Assembly (NCBI RefSeq): GCF_947623445.1
Contig: NC_135244.1
Coordinates: 18,786,860-18,850,859 of the forward strand
Source: Clavelina lepadiformis
Lineage: Eukaryota; Chordata; Ascidiacea; Aplousobranchia; Clavelinidae
Reading direction: 5' to 3'
DNA length: 64,000 nucleotides
In this document: one piece after another, positions 50,185-61,080 of the stretch
Layout of the letters: the number at the start of each line of letters is the position of its first letter
Position numbering within the stretch: position 1 is the stretch's first letter
Made by a program: the position numbers and the translations under genes
Notes under the pieces: model-generated
What the model saw: the letters and a program-made list of their open reading frames with translations, nothing else
What the model was told of the DNA's origin: nothing
Databases searched by the model: none

Positions 50185-51345
50185 CATATTTACACTAGGT
50201 GTGGCCTCTCTTGCACACAGTCACAGCAAAACACCACGTACAGTTGCGCTGTTTGCTGTAGAAATTTGAAATTTCCTGACTTTTCCTAAAAAATGTCCAG
50301 CTATCTGTCCATGTTTGTTTTATAAAGTTTGATTTTGTAACTTTTGAAATATTTTCATATTTTCATAACTTTGCTCTCTCTCCGCATTGAAGGGTATCGT
50401 TTTCGTTTACTCATTCACGCACTACTCATCATTAATTTACTCTAAATGAACTTTCTTTAGTTTTACAATTATGATGTATATAGGAAGCCAGATGTTTTTG
50501 CTGGTGGTCGGACGATTCAACCCACGGACGATTCAACCCACAGACGATTCAACCGCGGACGATTCAACCCACGGACGATTCAACCCACGGACCATCCAAC
50601 CCACGGACCTTTCAACTCACGGACGATTCAACCTACGGACGATTTAATCCGTTTACAAAACCGTCTACGCAGTTTGTTATCAGGCGTTTGTTATAGTACT
50701 CTATAGCAGAATTGAAATGCTTTCATTAGCCCATACAGACTACTGTAGTCTACTGTGACGGAATACAATGACCACCGATTACATCTTGGATAGCCTAGCC
50801 ATACTAGATTATGTAATGCCAGTACAGCAATATAATACTCCTATATCACTGGTTACAAGTCCACACTGTCACAAGAATACTCCGTTCGTCAGCCAGTTGA
50901 TTCGTCCGTGGGTTGAATCGTCCGTGGATTGAATGGTCCTGGGTTGGAAGGTCCTGGGTTGATTCGTCCGTGGGTTGAATCGTCCGTGGATTGAATGGTC
51001 CTGGGTTGGAAGGTCCTGGGTTGATTCGTCCGTGGGTTGAATCGTCCGTGGATTGAATGGTCCTGGGTTGAATCGTCCATGGGTTGAATCGTCTGTGGGT
51101 TTAAAGGTCCGTGGGTTGTAAGTTCCTGGGTTGAATCGTCCGTTGGTTGAATAGTCCGTGGTTGAAAGGTCCGTGGTTTGAAAGGTCCGTGGGTTGTAAG
51201 TTCCTGGGTTGAATCGTCCGTTGGTTGAATAGTCCGTGGTTGAAAGTTCCGTGGGTTGAATCGTTCGTGGGATGAATCGACCTAGAACCGTTTTTGCTAC
51301 TAACTTGTAAAAATCTAATCAGTTTACGACGTATAGTTTTGGAGT
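50185..51345. mobile_element. Decayed transposon core, interrupted by a second element
   Basis: Positions 50185-50493 match the core of the element at 14809-15889 with many substitutions: GCACACAGTCA, then AGCTATCTGTCCATGTTTGT, then CTCTCTCCGCATTGAAG. The match resumes at 51299-51345 (ACTAACTTGTAA, then TTTACGACGTATAG). The gap is filled by the element at 50503-51289. The GACAC/GACAG end arrays seen at 14809-15889 are absent here. Confidence 0.75.
50503..51289. mobile_element. Mutator-like element with inverted 16-bp repeat arrays, nested in the older core
   Basis: A 9-bp target duplication (GTTTTTGCT at 50494-50502 and 51290-51298) bounds 787 bp. The ends GGTGGTCGGACGATTCAAC and, from the right, GGTTCTAGGTCGATTCATCC are similar inverted repeats. 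The left array (50510-50650) repeats CCCACGGACGATTCAA about nine times. The right array (50893-51280) repeats the complement about two dozen times with variants (GTCCTGGGTTGAA, GTCCGTGGATTGAA). A 240-bp non-repetitive centre lies between. There is no transposase ORF; the long minus-strand frames here are translations of the repeats. Confidence 0.85.
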
Positions 51346-51720
51346 AATTAACGATTGAAAATGTGTGTTCAGTGTCGGCCACAACTAGTTAAAATAGTAA
51401 TGTCGCGCACCCGGTTTTGGTAGGGTTATGTTTCCACGTTGAATAGTTTAACCGTATTGGAGCCACAACTCGACCATAACAAAATAGAAAAGAGCTTGTA
51501 TTGACTAAAAATTTTAAGTCAAAAAAAGCCGAAAAAAGCTTGGAAGAATGTACAACGTCCTGTAAGATTTTAAAATATTTAGCTACTCATCAAAAGCGAG
51601 AAATTACAAAAAAAAATGTTTTGTGTAAACAAAAAAGTAACAGATTTTTCTTTCTATTTTACGATAATGGTGGTGCAAAAGTCAGCAGCATTATTTTGAA
51701 TTATAGAATAAAATTAGCTA
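51346..51720. other. Gene-free stretch before the tRNA array
   Basis: AT-rich DNA with no recognised gene between the transposon core and the first degenerate tRNA copy. Confidence 0.5.
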
Positions 51721-51783
51721 GCGAAATGGAAGCGCGTCAGACTCCAGGTCAGAAAGTTGCGTGATCAAATCATGTCGAAGTCA
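51721..51783 (+). pseudogene. Degenerate tRNA-Trp, array edge
   Basis: Matches the 3' five-sixths of the tRNA with many changes (for example TCAGACTCCAGGTCAG over the anticodon arm) and lacks a recognisable 5' acceptor strand. It is the first recognisable unit, 434 bp before the next. Confidence 0.75.
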
Positions 51784-52154
51784 TTTTATTGTTTCCACCA
51801 TAGTATGCATTTCAACAAAATTATTTGCACAATTTCATATTGACAACATTCGGGTTGGTACAGCAAGAAAACCATTCCACTTAAACAAAGTAAAAAAAAC
51901 AATGCTTTATTCTACCACACAATACTTGTTGAAAAGTGTACATTAAGATATTTAATATTTATACACATACAGAGCCGTTGGCAAAAATTACTTAAAACAT
52001 AAAAACAAAAATGAACTAAAAATTTTTCCGATGATACATTGTTGCTTATTGGTATACTTTGTAAGCTGCTGTAAAAATTGAGCACAAGTTCACTCGCAAA
52101 ACTGGATGTTTTTAGCGAGTTTTACAAACCACAGCCTCATTTAGCTGTAACCAG

Positions 52155-52226
52155 GACTCCGTGGCGCAACGGTAGCGCGTCTGACTCCAGATCAGAAGGT
52201 TGCGTGTTCAAATCACGTCGGGGTCA
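52155..52226 (+). tRNA. tRNA-Trp(CCA), consensus copy
   Basis: Consensus form: acceptor GACTCCG pairs with CGGGGTC, D-stem GCGC/GCGC, anticodon arm TCTGA-CTCCAGA-TCAGA with anticodon CCA, T-arm GCGTG-TTCAAAT-CACGT. A-box TGGCGCAACGG and B-box GTTCAAATC are intact. There is no intron. A TTTT terminator starts six bases after the gene. Confidence 0.95.
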
Positions 52227-52594
52227 CTTGATTTTATGAACCTTAGGATGCATTTCCACGTAATGTTTTGCACAATTTGGTGCTAACAACTTTCGGACTG
52301 GTGTTTTTATGAAACCAATCGATTCAAACTGTGTAAGATAAAACAAGTCAATGCTTAATCACCCAATGTCTTATTGATAGGTGTACATTGAAATATTTAT
52401 ACACATGAAGAGCCGTTGGCAAAAATTACTTAAAAAAATAATCACAGAAATCAATTGAAAACTTTGTCTGATGATACACTGTTTCTTATTGGTATACTTT
52501 GTAAGCTGCTGAAAAAATTGAGCAAAAAGTCACTTGCAAAACGTGAGGTTTTTAGCGAGTTTTAAAAACCACATCCTCAAAGACCTGTAACCAA

Positions 52595-52620
52595 GACTCC
52601 GTCGCGCAACGGTAGTGCGT
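52595..52620 (+). pseudogene. tRNA-Trp fragment, 5' third only
   Basis: Only the first 26 bases remain, with changes in the D-arm (GTCGCGC, GTAGTGCG). They are joined directly to spacer sequence (TGAAGTATTTATACA), and the next unit follows only 180 bp on, so part of a unit was deleted here. Confidence 0.85.
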
Positions 52621-52774
52621 TGAAGTATTTATACAGATATAAAGCCGTTGGCAAAATCTACTTAAAAAATAAACACAGAAATCAAGTGAAAATGTTGCGC
52701 CACGGCTGAAGATTTTTTTAAAAATCCTTTGTTGCTTATCGCAACTGGATACAGCCTCAAAGTGATGTATCCAG

Positions 52775-52846
52775 GACTCCGTGGCGCAACGGTAGCGCGT
52801 CTGACTCCAGATCAGAAGTTTGCGTGTTCAAATCACGTCGGGGTCA
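52775..52846 (+). tRNA. tRNA-Trp(CCA)
   Basis: Consensus except one G to T change in the variable loop (AAGTTTGCG), which breaks no pair. Type A spacer with TTTT terminator. Confidence 0.9.
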
Positions 52847-53213
52847 CTTGATTTTATGGACCATAGGATGCATTTCCACGTAATGTTTCGCACAAGTCTG
52901 TGCTAACAACTTTCGGGCTGGTGTTTTTATGAAACCAATCGATTCAAAAAGTGTAAGATAAAACAAGTCAATTCTTAATCAACCAATGTCTCATTGAAAG
53001 GTGTACATTGAAGTATTTATACACATGAAGAGCCGTTGGCAAAAATTACTTAAAAAATAAACACAAAAATCAATTGAAAACTTTGTCCGATGATACATTA
53101 TTGCTTATTGGTATACTTTGTAAGCTTCTGTAAAAATTGAGCAAAAGTTCACTTGCAGAACTTGATGTATTTAGCGAGTTTTCAAAACCACAGCCTCAAA
53201 GAGATTCATCCAG

Positions 53214-53285
53214 GACTCCGTGGCGCAACGGTAGCGCGTCTGACTCCAGATTAGAAGGTTGCGTGTTCAAATCACGTCGGGGTCA
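53214..53285 (+). tRNA. tRNA-Trp(CCA)
   Basis: One change in the anticodon stem (TTAGA for TCAGA) gives a G-U wobble. Otherwise consensus, with type A spacer. Confidence 0.9.
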
Positions 53286-53654
53286 CTTGATTTTATGAAC
53301 CATAGGATGCATTTCCACGTAACGTTTTCCACAAGTCTGTGCTAACAACTTTCGGGCTGGTGTTTTTATGAAACCAATCGATTCAAACCGTGTATAAGAT
53401 AAAACAAATCTTTGTTTTTTTTAACTAAATCCTTGCTGAAAATGTACATTAGGATATTTATACACATACAGAGCCGTTGGCAAAAATTATTTAAAAAATA
53501 AACCCAGAAATCAACTGAAAAATTTGTCCGATGATACATTGTTGCTTATTGGTATACTTTGTAAGCTGCTGTAAAAATTGAGCACAAGTTCACTCGCAAA
53601 ACTGGAAGTTTTTAGCGAGTTTTACAAACCACAGCCTCATTTAGCTGTAACCAG

Positions 53655-53726
53655 GACTCCGTGGCGCAACGGTAGCGCGTCTGACTCCAGATCAGAAGGT
53701 TGCGTGTTCAAATCACGTCGGGGTCA
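53655..53726 (+). tRNA. tRNA-Trp(CCA), consensus copy
   Basis: Identical to the copy at 52155; the 440-bp unit around it is also a close duplicate of that unit, offset 1500 bp. Confidence 0.95.
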
Positions 53727-54094
53727 CTTGATTTTATGAACTTTAGGATGCATTTCCACGTAATGTTTTGCACAATTTTGTGCTAACAACTTTCGGACTG
53801 GTGTTTTTATGAAACCAATCGATTCAAACTGTGTAAGATAAAACAAGTCAATGCTTAATCACTCAATGTCTTATTGATAGGTGTACATGGAAATATTTAT
53901 ACACATGAAGAGCCGTTGGCAAAAATTACTTAAAAAAATAATCACAGAAATCAAGTGAAAACTTTGTCCGATGATACACTGTTTCTTATTGGTATACTTT
54001 GTAAGCTGCTGAAAAAATTGAGCAAAAAGTCACTTGCAAAACGTGAGGTTTTTAGCGAGTTTTAAAAACCACATCCTCAAAGACCTGTAACCAG

Positions 54095-54166
54095 GACTCC
54101 GTGGCGCAACGGTAGCGCGTCTGACTCCAGATCAGAAGGTTGCGTGTTCAAATCACGTCGGGGTCA
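54095..54166 (+). tRNA. tRNA-Trp(CCA), consensus copy
   Basis: Consensus sequence. Its flank matches that of the broken copy at 52595, showing what that unit looked like before the deletion. Confidence 0.95.
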
Positions 54167-54482
54167 CTTGATTTTATGAACCTTAGGATGCATTTCCACG
54201 TAATGTTTTGCACAATTTGGTGCTAACAACGTTCGGGCTGGTGTTTTTATGAAACCAATCGATTCAAGCTATGTAAGATAAAACAAGTCATTTCCTAATC
54301 AACCAATGTTTTATTGAAAGGTGTACATTGGAGTATATATACACATATAAAGCCGTTGGCAAAATCTACTTAAAAAATAAACACAGAAATCAAGTGAAAA
54401 TGTTGCGCCACGGCTGAAAATTTTTTTAAAAATCCTTTGTTGCTTATCGGAACTGGATACAGCCTCAAAGTGATGTATCCAG

Positions 54483-54554
54483 GACTCCGTGGCGCAACGG
54501 TAGCGCGTCTGACTCCAGATCAGAAGGTTGCGTGTTCATATCACGTCGGGTTCA
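54483..54554 (+). tRNA. tRNA-Trp(CCA), acceptor mismatch
   Basis: Acceptor 3' strand reads CGGGTTC, giving one C-U mismatch, and the T-loop is TTCATAT, which alters the B-box. Possibly weak or inactive. Confidence 0.75.
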
Positions 54555-54924
54555 CTTGATTTTATGAACCATAGGATGCATTTCCACGTAATGTTTTGCA
54601 CAAGTTTGTGCTAACAACGTTCGGGCTGGTGTTTTTATGAAACCAATCGATTCAAACCGAGTATAAGATAAAACAAATCTTTGTTTTTTTTGCCTAAATC
54701 CTTGCTGAAAATGTACATTAGGATATTTATACACATACAGAGCCGTTGGCAAAAATTACTGAAATAATAAACACAGAAATCAACTGAAAACTTTGTCCGA
54801 TGATACATAATTGCTTATTATTATGCTGTGTGCAGCTGCTGGAAATACTGAGCACAAGTTCACTCGCAAAACTGGATATTTCTAGCGACTTGTATTAACC
54901 ACAGTTTCATAGAGCTGTAATCAG

Positions 54925-54996
54925 GACTCCGTGGCGCAACGGTAGCGCGTCTGACTCCAGATCAGAAGGTTGCGTGTTCAAATCACGTCGGGGTCA
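54925..54996 (+). tRNA. tRNA-Trp(CCA), consensus copy
   Basis: Consensus sequence; the spacer starts CTTCATTTTATG, a type A variant with TTTT. Confidence 0.95.
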
Positions 54997-55363
54997 CTTC
55001 ATTTTATGAACCTTAGGATGCATTTCCACGTAATGTTTTGCACAATTTGGTGCTAACAACGTTCGGGCTGGTGTTTTTATGAAACCAATCGATTCAAGCT
55101 AGGTAAGATAAAACAAGTCATTTCCTAATCAACCAATGTCTTATTGAAAAGTGTACATTGAAATATTTATACACATATAAAGCTTTTGGCAAAAATTACT
55201 TAAAAAATAAACACAAAAATCAGTTGAAACCTTTTTCCGATGATACATAATTGCTTATTGGTATACTTTGTAAGCTTCTGTAAAAATTGAGCAAAAGTTC
55301 ACTTGCAGAACTTGATGTATTTAGCGAGTTTTAAAAACCACAGCCTCAAAGAGATTTATCCAG

Positions 55364-55435
55364 GACTCCGTGGCGCAACGGTAGCGCGTCTGACTCCAGA
55401 TCAGAAGGTTGCGTGTTCAAATCACGTCGGGGTCA
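55364..55435 (+). tRNA. tRNA-Trp(CCA), consensus copy
   Basis: Consensus sequence with type A spacer and TTTT terminator. Confidence 0.95.
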
Positions 55436-55802
55436 CTTGATTTTATGAACCATGGGATGCATTTCCACATCATGTTTTGCACAAGTCTGTGCTAACAACG
55501 TTCGGGCTGGTGTTTTTATGAAACCAATCGATTCAAACCGTGTAAGATAAAACAAGTCATTGCTTAATCACTCAATGTCTTATTGAAAGGTGTACATTGA
55601 AATATTTATACACATATAAAGCTGTTGGCAAAAATTACTTAAAAAATAAACACAAAAATCAATTGAAAACTTTGTCCGATGATACATTGTTGCTTATTGG
55701 TGTACTTTGTAAGCTGCTGTAAAAATTGAGCAAAAGTTCACTTGCAGAACGTGATGTTTTTAGCGAGTTTTAAAAACCACAGCCTCAAAGACATTTATCC
55801 AG

Positions 55803-55874
55803 GACTCCGTGGAGCAATGGTAGCGCGTCTGACTCCAGATCAGTAGGTTGCGTGTTCAAATCACGTCGGAGTCA
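55803..55874 (+). tRNA. tRNA-Trp(CCA), variant D-arm
   Basis: D-stem GAGC for GCGC (one mismatch), D-loop AATGGTA, and an anticodon-stem end mismatch (TCAGT). The acceptor is perfectly paired (CGGAGTC). Type B spacer without a nearby TTTT. Duplicated exactly at 59703. Confidence 0.75.
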
Positions 55875-56219
55875 CTAAATTATTTCAACCATGGCATGCA
55901 TTTCGACATATTTGTTTGCACAATTTCATTTTAACCTCGTTCGAGTTGAAAGTGTAATAAAACCGCTTGATTTAAGTCGTTTAAATTAAAAAAAACTTTG
56001 CGTGAAATAGTCTTTGAATTACTTGCGTTAAATTGTGCGATTCAAAAAAACGTATTGTTTCGTCACACAACACTCTGCTCAAAAAGATTCTTTAAAATCT
56101 TCCACACATGCAGAACAATCGGCATTACTTTAAATAATAAACACAAGTCAGCTGAAGATTTTTTTAAAGTCCTTTGTTGTTTATTGGAAGTGGATACAGC
56201 CTAAAAGAGATGTATCCAG

Positions 56220-56291
56220 GACTCCGTGGCGCAACGGTAGCGCGTCTGACTCCAGATCAGAAGGTTGCGTGTTCAAATCACGTCGGGTTCA
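56220..56291 (+). tRNA. tRNA-Trp(CCA), acceptor mismatch
   Basis: Consensus except CGGGTTC in the acceptor 3' strand (one mismatch). The spacer starts ATTGCTTTTATG. Confidence 0.8.
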
Positions 56292-56661
56292 ATTGCTTTT
56301 ATGAACCATAGGATGCATTTCCACGTAATGTTTTGCACAAGTTTGTGCTAACAACGTTCGGGCTGGTGTTTTTATGAAAGCAATCGATTCAAACCGAGTA
56401 TAAGATAAAACAAATCTTTGTTTTTTTTGCCTAAATCCTTGCTGAAAATGTACATTAGGATATTTATACACATACAGAGCCGTTGGCAAAAATTACTGAA
56501 ATAATAAACAAAGAAATCAACTGAAAACTTTGTCCGATGATACAAAATTGCTTATTATTATGCTGTGTGTAGTTGCTGTAAATATTGAGCACAAGTTCAC
56601 TCGCAAAACTGGATGTTTCTAGCGAGTTTTATTAACCACAGCTTCATAGAGCTGTAACCAG

Positions 56662-56733
56662 GACTCCGTGGCGCAACGGTAGCGCGTCTGACTCCAGATC
56701 AGAAGGTTGCGTGTTCAAATCACGTCGGGGTCA
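56662..56733 (+). tRNA. tRNA-Trp(CCA), consensus copy
   Basis: Consensus sequence, type A spacer variant CTTCATTTTATG. Confidence 0.95.
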
Positions 56734-57100
56734 CTTCATTTTATGAACCTTAGGATGCATTTCCACGTAATGTTTTGCACAATTTGGTGCTAACAACGAT
56801 CGGGCAGGTGTTTTTATGAAACCAATCGATTCAAGCTATGTAAGATAAAACAAGTCATTTCCTAATCAACCAATGTCTTATTGAAAAGTGTACATTGAAA
56901 TATTTATACACATATAAAGCTTTTGGCAAAAATTACTTAAAAAATAAACACAAAAATCAGTTGAAAACTTTTTCCGATGATACATAATTGCTTATTGGTA
57001 TACTTTGTAAGCTTCTGTAAAAATTGAGCAAAAGTTCACTTGCAGAACTTGATGTATTTAGCGAGTTTTAAAAACCACAGCCTCAAAGAGATTTATCCAG

Positions 57101-57172
57101 GACTCCGTGGCGCAACGGTAGCGCGTCTGACTCCAGATCAGAAGGTTGCGTGTTCAAATCACGTCGGAGTCA
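57101..57172 (+). tRNA. tRNA-Trp(CCA), perfect acceptor
   Basis: Consensus body with CGGAGTC, which removes the T-G wobble of the acceptor stem. Type B spacer; the first TTTT is at 57227, 54 bases after the gene. Confidence 0.95.
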
Positions 57173-57518
57173 CTAAATTATTTCAACAATGGCATGCATT
57201 TCGACATATTTGTTTGCACAATTTCATTTTAACATCGTTCGAGTTGAAAGTGTAATAAAACCGCTTGATTTAAGTTGTTTAAATTAAAAAAAACTTTGCG
57301 TGAAATAGTCTTTGAATTACTTGCGTTAAATTGTGCGATTCAAAAAAACATATTGTTTCGTCACACAACACTCTGCTCAAAAAGATTCTTTAAAATCTTC
57401 CACACATGCAGAACAATCGGCATTACTTTAAATAATAAACACAAGTCAGCTGAAGATTTTTTTTAAAGTCCTTTGTTGTTTATTGGAAGTGGATACAGCC
57501 TAAAAGTGATATATCCAG

Positions 57519-57590
57519 GACTCCGTGGCGCAACGGTAGCGCGTCTGACTCCAGATCAGAAGGTTGCGTGTTCAAATCACGTCGGGGTCA
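57519..57590 (+). tRNA. tRNA-Trp(CCA), consensus copy
   Basis: Consensus sequence with type A spacer. Part of the 2602-bp higher-order repeat (partner at 60121). Confidence 0.95.
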
Positions 57591-57957
57591 CTTGATTTTA
57601 TGAACCATAGGATGCATTTCCACGTCATGTTTCGCACAAGTCTGTGCTAACAACGTTCGGGCTGGTGTTTTTATGAAACCAATCGATTCAAAAAATGTAA
57701 GATAAAACAAGTCAATGCTTTATCACCCAATGTCTCATTGGAAGGTGTACATTGACGTATTTATACACATGAAGAGCCGTTGGCAAAAATTACTTAAAAA
57801 AGAATCACAAAAATCAATTGAAAACTTTGTCCGATGATACATTATTGCTTATTGGTATACTTTGTAAGCTTCTGTAAAAATTGCGCAAAAGTTCACTTGC
57901 AGAACTTGATGTTTTTAGCGAGTTTTCAAAACCACAGCCTCAAAGAGATTCATCCAG

Positions 57958-58029
57958 GACTCCGTGGCGCAACGGTAGCGCGTCTGATTCCAGATCAGAA
58001 GGTTGCGTGTTCATATCACGTAGGGTTCA
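57958..58029 (+). tRNA. tRNA-Trp(CCA), doubly mismatched acceptor
   Basis: Changes: C to T at the first anticodon-loop base (TTCCAGA), T-loop TTCATAT, and acceptor strand AGGGTTC with two mismatches. Likely a decaying copy; identical partner at 60560. Confidence 0.65.
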
Positions 58030-58406
58030 CTTGATTTTATGAACCATAGGATGCATTTCCACGTAATGTTTTGCACAAGTTTGTGCTAACAACGTTCGGG
58101 CTGGTGGTTTTATGAAACCAATCGATTCAAACCGAGTATAAGATAAAACAAATCTTTGTTTTTTTTGCCTAAATCCTTGCTGAAAATGTACATTAGGATA
58201 TTTATACACATACAGAGCCGTTGGCAAAAATTACTTAAATAATAAACATAGAAATCAACTGAAAACTTTGTCCGATGATACATAATTGCTTATTATTATG
58301 CTGTGTGCACTGTGCAGCTGCTGGAAATACTGAGCACAAGTTCACTCGCAAAACTGGATATTTCTAGCGACCTGTATTAACCACAGTTTCATAGAGCTGT
58401 AACCAG

Positions 58407-58478
58407 GACTCCGTGGCGCAACGGTAGCGCGTCTGACTCCAGATCAGAAGGTTGCGTGTTCAAATCACGTCGGGGTCA
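58407..58478 (+). tRNA. tRNA-Trp(CCA), consensus copy
   Basis: Consensus sequence followed by a type B spacer. Partner at 61009. Confidence 0.95.
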
Positions 58479-58824
58479 CTAAATTATTTCAACCATGGCA
58501 TGCATTTCGACATATTTGTTTGCACAATTTCATTTTAACATCGTTCGAGTTGAAAGCGTAATTAAACCGCTTGACTTAAATTGTTTAAATTAAATGAAAC
58601 TTTGGTAAAACGGTCTTTAAATTGCTTGCGTTAAATTGTGCGATTCAAAAAAACGTATTGCTTCGTCACACAACACTTTGCTCAAAAAGGTTCTTTAAAA
58701 TTTTTCCACACATGCAGAACAATCGACATTACTTTAAATAATAAACACAATCAGCTGAAGATATTTTTTTAAAATTCTTTGTTGCTTATTCCAACTGGAT
58801 ACAGCCTCAAAGAGATGTATCCAG

Positions 58825-58896
58825 GACACCGTGGCGCAACGGTAGCGCGACTGACTCCAGATCAGAAGGTTGCGTGTTCAAATCACGTCGGGGTCA
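58825..58896 (+). tRNA. tRNA-Trp(CCA), variant
   Basis: GACACCG acceptor (one mismatch) and ACTGA in the anticodon stem (terminal A-A mismatch). Type A spacer. Confidence 0.75.
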
Positions 58897-59263
58897 CTTG
58901 ATTTTATGAACCATAGGATGCATTTCCACGTAATGTTTCGCACAAGTCTGTGCTAACAACGTTCGGGCTGGTGTTTTTATGAAACCAATCGATTCAAAAA
59001 ATGTAAGATAAAACAAGTCAATGCTTTATCACCCAATGTCTCATTGAAAGGTGTACATTGACGTAATTATACACATGAAGAGCCGTTGGCAAAAATTACT
59101 TAAAAAAGAATCACAAAAATCAATTGAAAACTTTGTCCGATGATACATTATTGCTTATTGGTATACTTTGTAAGCTTCTGTAAAAATTGCGCAAAAGTTC
59201 ACTTGCAGAACTTGATGTTTTTAGCGAGTTTTCAAAACCACAGCCTCAAAGAGATTCATCCAG

Positions 59264-59335
59264 GACTCCGTGGCGCAACGGTAGCGCGTCTGACTCCAGA
59301 TCAGGAGGTTGCGTGTTCATATCACGTCGGGGTCA
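59264..59335 (+). tRNA. tRNA-Trp(CCA), variant
   Basis: TCAGG in the anticodon stem (T-G wobble) and T-loop TTCATAT. The acceptor is consensus. Type A spacer. Confidence 0.8.
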
Positions 59336-59702
59336 CTTGATTTTATGAACCATAGGATGCATTTCCACGTAATGTTTTGCACAAGTTTGTGCTAACAACG
59401 TTCGGGCTGGTGTTTTTATGAAACCAATCGATTCAAACCGTGTAAGATAAAACAAGTCATTGCTTAATCACTCAATGTCTTATTGAAAGGTGTACATTGA
59501 AATATTTATACACATATAAAGCTGTTGGCAAAAATTACTTAAAAAATAAACACAAAAATCAATTGAAAACTTTGTCCGATGATACATTGTTGCTTATTGG
59601 TATACTTTGTAAGCTGCTGTAAAAATTGAGCAAAAGTTCACTTGCAGAACGTGATGTTTTTAACGAGTTTTAAAAACCACAGCCTCAAAGACATTTATCC
59701 AG

Positions 59703-59774
59703 GACTCCGTGGAGCAATGGTAGCGCGTCTGACTCCAGATCAGTAGGTTGCGTGTTCAAATCACGTCGGAGTCA
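59703..59774 (+). tRNA. tRNA-Trp(CCA), variant D-arm
   Basis: Same variant as the copy at 55803 (GAGC D-stem, AATGGTA loop, TCAGT), with type B spacer. Confidence 0.75.
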
Positions 59775-60120
59775 CTAAATTATTTCAACAATGGCATGCA
59801 TTTCGACATATTTGTTTGCACAATTTCATTTTAACATCGTTCGAGTTGAAAGTGTAATAAAACCGCTTGATTTAAGTTGTTTAAATTAAAAAAAACTTTG
59901 CGTGAAATAGTCTTTGAATTACTTGCGTTAAATTGTGCGATTCAAAAAAACATATTGTTTCGTCACACAACACTCTGCTCAAAAAGATTCTTTAAAATCT
60001 TCCACACATGCAGAACAATCGGCATTACTTTAAATAATAAACACAAGTCAGCTGAAGATTTTTTTTAAAGTCCTTTGTTGTTTATTGGAAGTGGATACAG
60101 CCTAAAAGTGATGTATCCAG

Positions 60121-60192
60121 GACTCCGTGGCGCAACGGTAGCGCGTCTGACTCCAGATCAGAAGGTTGCGTGTTCAAATCACGTCGGGGTCA
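60121..60192 (+). tRNA. tRNA-Trp(CCA), consensus copy
   Basis: Consensus; higher-order partner of 57519. Confidence 0.95.
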
Positions 60193-60559
60193 CTTGATTT
60201 TATGAACCATAGGATGCATTTCCACGTCATGTTTCGCACAAGTCTGTGCTAACAACGTTCGGGCTGGTGTTTTTATGAAACCAATCGATTCAAAAAATGT
60301 AAGATAAAACAAGTCAATGCTTTATCACCCAATGTCTCATTGGAAGGTGTACATTGACGTATTTATACACATGAAGAGCCGTTGGCAAAAATTACTTAAA
60401 AAAGAATCACAAAAATCAATTGAAAACTTTGTCCGATGATACATTATTGCTTATTGGTATACTTTGTAAGCTTCTGTAAAAATTGCGCAAAAGTTCACTT
60501 GCAGAACTTGATGTTTTTAGCGAGTTTTCAAAACCACAGCCTCAAAGAGATTCATCCAG

Positions 60560-60631
60560 GACTCCGTGGCGCAACGGTAGCGCGTCTGATTCCAGATCAG
60601 AAGGTTGCGTGTTCATATCACGTAGGGTTCA
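60560..60631 (+). tRNA. tRNA-Trp(CCA), doubly mismatched acceptor
   Basis: Identical to the variant at 57958, including the AGGGTTC acceptor strand. Confidence 0.65.
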
Positions 60632-61008
60632 CTTGATTTTATGAACCATAGGATGCATTTCCACGTAATGTTTTGCACAAGTTTGTGCTAACAACGTTCG
60701 GGCTGGTGGTTTTATGAAACCAATCGATTCAAACCGAGTATAAGATAAAACAAATCTTTGTTTTTTTTGCCTAAATCCTTGCTGAAAATGTACATTAGGA
60801 TATTTATACACATACAGAGCCGTTGGCAAAAATTACTTAAATAATAAACATAGAAATCAACTGAAAACTTTGTCCGATGATACATAATTGCTTATTATTA
60901 TGCTGTGTGCACTGTGCAGCTGCTGGAAATACTGAGCACAAGTTCACTCGCAAAACTGGATATTTCTAGCGACCTGTATTAACCACAGTTTCATAGAGCT
61001 GTAACCAG

Positions 61009-61080
61009 GACTCCGTGGCGCAACGGTAGCGCGTCTGACTCCAGATCAGAAGGTTGCGTGTTCAAATCACGTCGGGGTCA
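61009..61080 (+). tRNA. tRNA-Trp(CCA), consensus copy
   Basis: Consensus with type B spacer; higher-order partner of 58407. Confidence 0.95.

Larger units (their letters stand above)
57173..58560. repeat. Higher-order repeat within the tRNA array, left copy
   Basis: This stretch and 59775-61162 match almost base for base at an offset of 2602 bp (six tRNA units). They share private variants such as TTTCAACAATGG in the type B spacer and the doubly mismatched tRNA. Confidence 0.85.

Noticed and set aside
50889-51382. Long minus-strand open frames with repeating FNPRTIQ- and HGPFNHGL-type peptides
   Set aside because: They are translations of the 16-bp tandem array of a transposon end; no start context, splice sites or non-repetitive protein sequence supports a gene.
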